Origin: Phymorhynchus buccinoides | Lineage: Eukaryota > Mollusca > Gastropoda > Neogastropoda > Raphitomidae | Reading direction: 5' to 3' | Assembly (NCBI GenBank): GCA_017654935.2 | Contig: CM065694.1 | Coordinates: forward strand, 4,168,646 to 4,232,645 | DNA length: 64,000 bases | Shown: one piece after another, positions 57,401 through 64,000 of the stretch | How the letters are laid out: every line of letters begins with the position of its first letter | Position numbering within the stretch: the first letter of the stretch is position 1 | Notes under the pieces: model-generated | What the model was told of the DNA's origin: nothing | What the model saw: the letters and a program-made list of their open reading frames with translations, nothing else | The model's database searches: none | Position numbers and translations under genes: made by a program

Positions 57401-57578
57401 CTGGGGGAGGGGGTTATAAAGACACATAACATTTGTATCGAAAACTAGAAAATAACACAAATTCTTGTGGATTTAAACATTTAAGCAAAAATAAACAAAT
57501 CAGTAAGTAAATAAATGAACATATATAAATAAATAGGTAAATTAAAGAGAAAAACAACAACTAATAATCCAATATGAT

Positions 57579-57826
<248 letters not shown>

Positions 57827-58044
57827 TGTGTGTGTTCTCACGCAAGAAGAAATTTTGATGTAATGTCCTCTTGGCTCCCAAAGGCATATATGTTACTCAC
57901 GCAAAAGGCAGACAACTGTGGAAGACAGAGCCGCAGCCACGAGCAGAGCTCGTTTTTTCCAGGCCAACACCCTCATGGTCCGCTCCGATCACGTGACCTA
58001 TTTTCCCCCAAAACAGGGGAGACAATGGTAGACTTATGGCGAGT

Positions 58045-58108
58045 ATTTGCCCACCAGGGGGCAGTCAATCCACTAGGGGCTTATCACGCGATTTTCTTAG
58101 TTGGGCGT

Positions 58109-58190
<82 letters not shown>

Positions 58191-58195
58191 TGGGA

Positions 58196-58291
<96 letters not shown>

Positions 58292-58357
58292 CCCCCAACT
58301 AAGAATATAGAGAGGATTAGCAACACTCGAGCGTATGCCCCCCTGGTGGGCAAAAAA
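58045..58357. mobile_element. Hairpin element with GA and CT arms
   Basis: TTGCCCACCAGGGGGCA and GATTTTCTTAGTTGGG on the left face CCCAACTAAGAATAT and CCCCCTGGTGGGCAA on the right. Between them lie a (GA)n tract (58110-58188) and a (CT)n tract (58199-58287) joined by ATGGTGGGACTC. The whole could fold into one long stem. Confidence 0.75.
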
Positions 58358-58725
58358 CCCCGCTAAGTCGCTCATTTAAAACAGGATAAGTAAGTAAAGA
58401 ATGGTCATGGCGATATTGTTGGATATCTGTTATCAGTCGTCGCCATTGTTTTTTTTATCTTACAAGAGGGACCCAGCCGCCATCTTGGAATTTAGAATCC
58501 AACTGGTTCACTAGTTCGATTTATCCCAATATGGCGGCTATGACGACAGCTGATAAATTATGCAGCCATTAGTGGTATGGGGAAATAGAAGAGAAAAAGA
58601 TGAATTAATTTTCAGCCATAATTTAATTTATTTACTATCTTTAAAGTTTAGAGAGCTAAGACAGGAGAGAGAGACAGACTCAGCTCAGTTCAATTAAATT
58701 AATAAAATAAATAAACATTACACAT

Positions 58726-58846
<121 letters not shown>

Positions 58847-59499
58847 GGTGGAGGAGGAAGATGAGGTGATAATGATTGTAAAGCGCCTAGAGACTCAACA
58901 AAGATCAAGTGATATCATAAACACCAACACAACCCAAAACGGGGTTTTAACCCACATGTTTGCGTCATTCTCTAGCGTGACACTAACTTTGCCCCACAAG
59001 TTCACAACATAGCAGCTGAATTAGAAACCCGTTGTAAATAAAACAGAAATCTTGAATTGTTTCTTTTTAAATAAAAATAATCTTTAGTTCCAAAAAAATG
59101 TCACTAGAATTAATTTTCTTGGGGAGATACCCTGTTCTTCTACTAAAGGTTTAGAAAGGAAAAACACTATTCAGATGACCTTTATTAACATAAAAACAGG
59201 CCTATCAAGTGACATCAGTTTGGCTCCAACACACCATGAAATTACCCCCCTTCATTATTTCCAAAACAAGTCCTATTGTCTTGTGTTTGATATTGTACAT
59301 CATGTGGCGGTACCATAGCCGATGAGGTTTAACCGAGGCGTGGTTACCGCTACACCTATCTATATTGTTAAAAACTCGGGACTTTACTGGTGTTGCACTG
59401 CCTCTGGGCATTGCAGCCAGTATTGTTCCCACCATCTTTGTATTTACAAATGTCCCATATGTGTCTGTGACCGAGAGGACGTAAAACATCATTTTCACT

Positions 59500-59590
59500 G
59501 TGTTTGTTGATGTGTATTGCACCTGCAAGCAAAATTATCCACGAGAGATAATAAAGTATTCTTGACTTGACTTGACTTGACTTGACTTCC
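59500..59590 (+). repeat. Retroposon 3' end with TTGAC pentanucleotide tail
   Basis: GATAATAAAGTATTC is followed by five TTGACTTGAC-type units. An AATAAA signal plus a short tandem tail marks a non-LTR or SINE 3' end; the body upstream to about 59320 may belong to it. Confidence 0.55.
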
Positions 59591-59769
59591 TTGGTATAAC
59601 TACTGTACAGTAAAATCACAGCATTTTATTTGTCTTTTTTAAATGTTATTAACAACAACAGTAATACCAACGACGACAACATACACACTCACCAAAATTT
59701 AAAAGTGAGAAAATTGTTCGTAGGCTTACTACAATTATATCGCTTTCCTTTTCTTGTCTAAGCATGTTC

Positions 59770-60250
59770 GTTTTGAGTAATAACAACAACAACAACATAC
59801 GGTATTTATACGGCGCTGAATCTTGATATAAATCAAATCAAAGCGCACACACACGTTAGCATTCATAACGCATTCAAACAAAAATGCAATACAAAGCGAA
59901 CACACACGTTTGACATAAATGGTATGCAGCAGAAACAGACCTAAAGGCAAGAGAGAGAGAAGAGAAAGAGAGTGGAGCCTCAATCACGGGGGAACAGGTG
60001 GGTTTTGAGGTTAGATTTGAAGGCTGAGAGGGTCGGTCGCTGACGGAGGGAAAGAGGAAGTTTGTTCCAGGAGGTCGGTCCTGAGACAGCAAAAGAGCGC
60101 CGACCAACAGTTGAAAGCTTATACCTAGGGATCTGGAGAGAAAGCGGGTCAGAAACTGAACGTAAAGTGCGAGCTGGCGTATAGATGGAAATATTGTTGC
60201 AGAGGTAAGATGGAGCAGCTTTATGGATAGATTTATAGCAAAGGGTGTTT
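59770..60250 (-). repeat. Possible dispersed retroposon-like repeat
   Basis: Begins near TACGGCGCTGAATC and continues through AACAGGTGGGTTTTGAGG and GGAGGTCGGTCCTGAGACAG. The style matches repeats common in marine invertebrate genomes, but no second copy occurs in this window to confirm it. Confidence 0.35.
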
Positions 60251-60721
60251 AAAACGCAAAGTCACACTGACGCACCACGATTAAGTCCCTTAGTTTTTTT
60301 TCTAGGTAGCTGTGACCCACATTCAAATGTCCCCAACTTCAAATTGAGGCTGCTCTTTAAAATTATGTTTCATTTTCAATTTGGGGACATTTGTATGGGA
60401 GTCAAACCTGGTCAAAACAAGATTTCTTACCAGCTGTAAGAGGGAAAACACGTGAAACCCGTGATTTTGACACGTGACCGTGTGACATTTGATAAATACT
60501 ATGAACTCATTTTTCTAAAACTAAAGTGATTCAATAATCATGTTCAGTACCAATGCTCAGTCATATCGTTGCTGTTCTAAGTAGCACGCAATAACCTATT
60601 GTAATTTACTTTGTAAACAAATCAAATCAGTATTAATTTTTTTAATTTTGCTGATACGAAAGCAGTGAGGAAAATGAAAATAAGAACATGTCAAATTTTC
60701 TCGGATCAGTCAACTATTGAG

Positions 60722-60722
60722 T

Positions 60723-60771
<49 letters not shown>

Positions 60772-60783
60772 ACAACAACAACA
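60722..60783. repeat. (CAA)n microsatellite
   Basis: About 20 CAA units with one CGA interruption. Confidence 0.97.
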
Positions 60784-61059
60784 TTATCCTTTAAAATGCG
60801 TACTTAATCTGAAAAGCAATTATAATAATTAAAACGTTAATTGAATTCAGTATATTATTATTCAATATAATTCATATAATATAATGAACATCATAATGTA
60901 GCATAACTCAGTATGTTATTTAATTAAAAAAAAAATAAAGCGACCTTATAATTTTGTATTCGAAGCCAAAGTTTTGAAAAAAATGGATTAGGCCCATGAT
61001 TGTGTATCATTAAAAAGCACAAAAAAACCCGTTTCAAACATAGTATGTAGAGTAAGGCC

Positions 61060-61232
61060 GGGTTCACATTAGACGCGTAAGTAAGTTCCGTACGGAAAAC
61101 CCTAAATAAGTGGAAGAAAGAAGGATAAAAGTTTACGCATATAGGGGAAATTCGGACACGTGCGCAAATCTTTTCCCTTCTTTGTTTCACTTATTTATGG
61201 ATTGCGCACGGGTTTCCGCATGGAATATCCGC
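61060..61232 (+). mobile_element. Imperfect inverted-repeat element, copy 2
   Basis: Direct copy of 51003-51235 with an inserted AAGT near the start and a shorter interior. Confidence 0.7.
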
Positions 61233-61616
61233 TTATGTGTGTACACGGCCTACTTCTGCTTAAAACTAAGAACAGCCACCCACCTTGTCAAATCACCGAG
61301 ACGAGAGAATGAAGAAGACGAAGAGGAGGAGGAGGAGGAAGAGGGGGAGGAGGAGGGCAGACAATACCGGTAGCGCCGACTACAGTCGACAGCCAAGTGA
61401 GGAGATCTTACAGCACACAGACGTTTTCAGCTGGTCGACATGTATATACCGTTCGGTGTTGAATTTACATACAGATTGACAGGGGTCAAGATGAAGAATT
61501 GCGCACGCGTCAGCGCTGCACGCACGCACGCGCACTTACATGATTGCACACTAACAGGTATGCACACTAATTTCCAAACTATTAGATAGGCTGTATTTTT
61601 CATATCGTTGTCCCCG

Positions 61617-61673
<57 letters not shown>
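61617..61673. repeat. Poly-C run of 57
   Basis: Uninterrupted C apart from the flanking G. Shorter C or G runs lie at about 62783, 62801 and 63207, and a 51-base run at 63886-63936. Confidence 0.97.
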
Positions 61674-61674
<1 letters not shown>

Positions 61675-61932
61675 CCAATCTTTGCTGAAAGTTCTTTCAA
61701 ATATTTTAATAGATTATTTGGCTCTCTCCCTCTCCCTCCCCCCCCCCCTCCCCTCCCTCTCTCTCTCTCTCTGACTGACTGTCTCTGTTTGTCTGTCTCT
61801 GTTTCATATGTGAGGCGTCCGTCCGTGTGGCGTCCATGCGTGCGTTCGTCCGTCCGTCCGTGCGCAAAGGGAACTAAAAGGGAACTAGCTAAAGAGAGAG
61901 AACTTTGAAGCCGCTCGGGTTCACATCCCTAT

Positions 61933-62353
61933 GTATGAATCCGTGCAGGGCGTCAGCCACTGTGCGGTTCGTCAATTGACAGTGAATATACAATTAGTAA
62001 ACGGCCAGAATAGGGATGGGGTTTGAAGCAGGGTTGGAGTAGAGTTAGAACAAGAACAAAAAAAAGCCTAAAATATCTCGCACAGTTTGTTGTGTGCATT
62101 TGAGAAGCATCGTCTTTCGCTAAGTCCACCAAAAGTGTAAGCCGCCATCTTGATTGTTTACAACTTACACAGGCCTAGCTGTCGCTTTTTGTTCTTTCAG
62201 TTGGAGTGCCTTTTTCTTTGTTTGTTTTCCCTTAGTTTAGGGCTATTGTTTTTACTTACAACCCTAGCTCTAACCCAATCTCCGACCCATCTCCCGGATT
62301 TGGCTGTTTATACGTGAATCGCGCCGTGGCTGACGCCCTGCACGGATCCATAC
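61933..62353. mobile_element. MITE of ~421 bp with long terminal inverted repeats
   Basis: GTATGAATCCGTGCAGGGCG at the left faces CGCCCTGCACGGATCCATAC at the right, and the match continues through TCAGCCAC/GTGGCTGA. Internally GGGATGGGGTTTGAAGCAGG faces a related stretch near 62270-62300. No coding capacity. Confidence 0.8.
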
Positions 62354-62918
62354 GTCACCTTCCTTGTGATTCATGTTTTTTTTATATGTTCTTCGCGTTG
62401 AACTGGGAGGGCAGTTTATATGGCTTTGCCGTCTTAAATATGACGTTGTTGTCGGATTTATTATTATTATTATTATTCTTATTATTCTTATTATTATGTT
62501 TTATATATTGTTTTTAACCTCGGGTTATCTTAGAACGTTCTTTCAATCCATTGTTGATGAGCGGATCATCTGAATTAGCGGAAGAAGGAAGGAGAGCGGA
62601 AGAATGAACACAGGAACACGCCTGAGTGAGTGAGTGAGGGCGGGCGGAAGGGAGGGGGCACTGTACTTGTGATTGGCATCTACAGCTACTTTGGCTGCTC
62701 CTGGCTGCTAAAACATTGATCAGCCAGTCACCAAAATAAGATTACTTCTTCAACAAGCGGAGGGAGAGGCGGAGAGGTGGAGAGGGGGGGGGGGCAGCCA
62801 GGGGGGGGGGGGGGGGCAAAATTGTACTTACACCCCCACCTCATCGCACATAGGCCACGTTCTCGCTACGCCCTTCGTGATCAGCCAAATCGTGGCTGAT
62901 CGTAGCATGGTCGTCAGG

Positions 62919-63250
62919 CCATACGGCCATGATGGGTAAGGTACGTATGTGTCCGGTTTTCAGTTTTCGCTGGTCTCCCCGCTATGCGTACAGCCGACAC
63001 ATTCCGATTTCGGAGGAGCTCAAAGGAGAAACATTTTTGGAGGATTTTGTTTTTAAGAAACAAAAAGCAGGAGAATGGGCCAAAAAGTCAGAAAGATAGT
63101 AGATGACAGAAAGCAAAGGGACAAGGCAGAGTCAAAGAGAGAGAGACAGATTAGGGGAAGTTTCAAGGACAGAACTTCCAGAAGGTGGGGAAACTATTTT
63201 TACGAAAGACCCCCCCCCCCCCCCCCCCGGTATCCCCATCGGGGAGAACA
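62919..63250 (-). repeat. Inverted dispersed repeat, copy 2
   Basis: Reverse complement of 53532-53848, with a longer poly-C run at 63207-63228. Confidence 0.8.
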
Positions 63251-63883
63251 TGTATTCGATAGGTGACCTATATTGCGTGCCCATGAAACTGAAACTGCCT
63301 AATAGATGATTGTCTGGAAAAAACTAGGGGAGGGCACTTCGTGAAAATTAGAGTTGTTTACCTCCATTAGGCCTACTCGGTGAAATACCATAGCAACAAT
63401 GCAACAATGGCGTCGAAGCTTGAAACCGCAGGATGCCAGTCAGCGACTTGCAATTTTTTTAATTTGTTTTAGAAAAATAAGGGGTGGCCAGTTGCTACAA
63501 AGTAATAGAACTTGCAAACTGTGACGTAAAAATATAAAGTACATCAAATTTAGAATGACGCACTGCGTTCTACATGCTGTGTGTCTCCTCAAACACACGA
63601 AGCGAGGGCTGGGGATCTACCTGAAAGTAGCGGAGTAATTCCCCCTGTTTGACCGATTGAATTAGGTGAGATCACTCCCACACACCACGGAATTACTCCC
63701 CTTAATTATTTCCGAACAATTCCTAAGTGTGGCAGTGTGCTGAGAACGTAGCAGCAGCGTAAGTAGAGCTCGCACGCGTGCCAAGATCGTGACTCCATCT
63801 ACCTTTGTTTTAAAAAGACACACTTAATGAGCAGCCTCAATTTGAAGTTGGGGACTTTGGTATGTGTGTCACAGTTACCCAGA

Positions 63884-63885
<2 letters not shown>

Positions 63886-63936
<51 letters not shown>
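63886..63936. repeat. Poly-C run of 51
   Basis: Homopolymer preceded by GTCACAGTTACCCAGAAA. The flank CAGCCTCAATTTGAAGTTGG at 63823-63850 is the reverse complement of a stretch at about 60325-60350. Confidence 0.97.
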
Positions 63937-64000
63937 ACTTAATTGGTTTAAACTTCTTTATTTCTTCCTTATAACGTAACAAAATAATAAATATGAGAAT

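Noticed and set aside
61285..61480. Glu/Arg-rich open frame.
   Set aside because: It is the translation of a short GAG/GAA repeat.

Overview
The window is animal nuclear DNA, most likely from a marine mollusc or another lophotrochozoan. The reasons are GT-AG introns in consistent phases, a metazoan PXYLP1-like gene, many hairpin MITEs, short retroposons with simple-repeat tails, and long microsatellites. There is no bacterial gene organisation. A run of exactly 500 N (48501-49000) marks a scaffold join.

The main structure is an inverted duplication of about 44 kb. Positions 1-21831 and 22026-43963 are reverse complements, apart from scattered small differences, and flank a spacer of about 195 bp. 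The left arm runs off the window edge. From outside to centre each arm holds: a Harbinger transposase scrap; a gag-like open region with a possible tRNA-Leu primer site; a fragment of a Harbinger catalytic domain; a 7.5 kb minisatellite; a small acidic reading frame; and a multi-exon gene for a protein with about 12 membrane segments. The two gene copies are convergent, tail to tail at the axis.

The 54-bp minisatellite unit is itself Harbinger coding sequence. Its 18 residues (MQRTPNVFGCVDGTLIYD) correspond to the stretch around the first catalytic Asp of the DDE nuclease. There are 136 units on the left and 137 on the right. In-frame 54-mers are punctuated by 61-mers that close the frame, and both arms share the same block map. 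The membrane-protein gene shows similar behaviour on a smaller scale: three of its exon or splice-site segments have become tandem arrays of 74, about 90 and 146 bp.

From 44 to 64 kb the sequence is not duplicated within the window. It holds a degraded hAT-like transposase, minisatellites of 53/57 and 51 bp, the assembly gap, CA/TG tracts, several hairpin MITEs (one piggyBac-like copy inserted into another with a visible TTAA target), a large exon of a PXYLP1-like histidine-phosphatase gene on the minus strand whose catalytic signature looks degenerate, and GA, CAA and poly-C tracts. Apart from the two membrane-protein copies and the PXYLP1-like exon, I see no convincing host protein gene.
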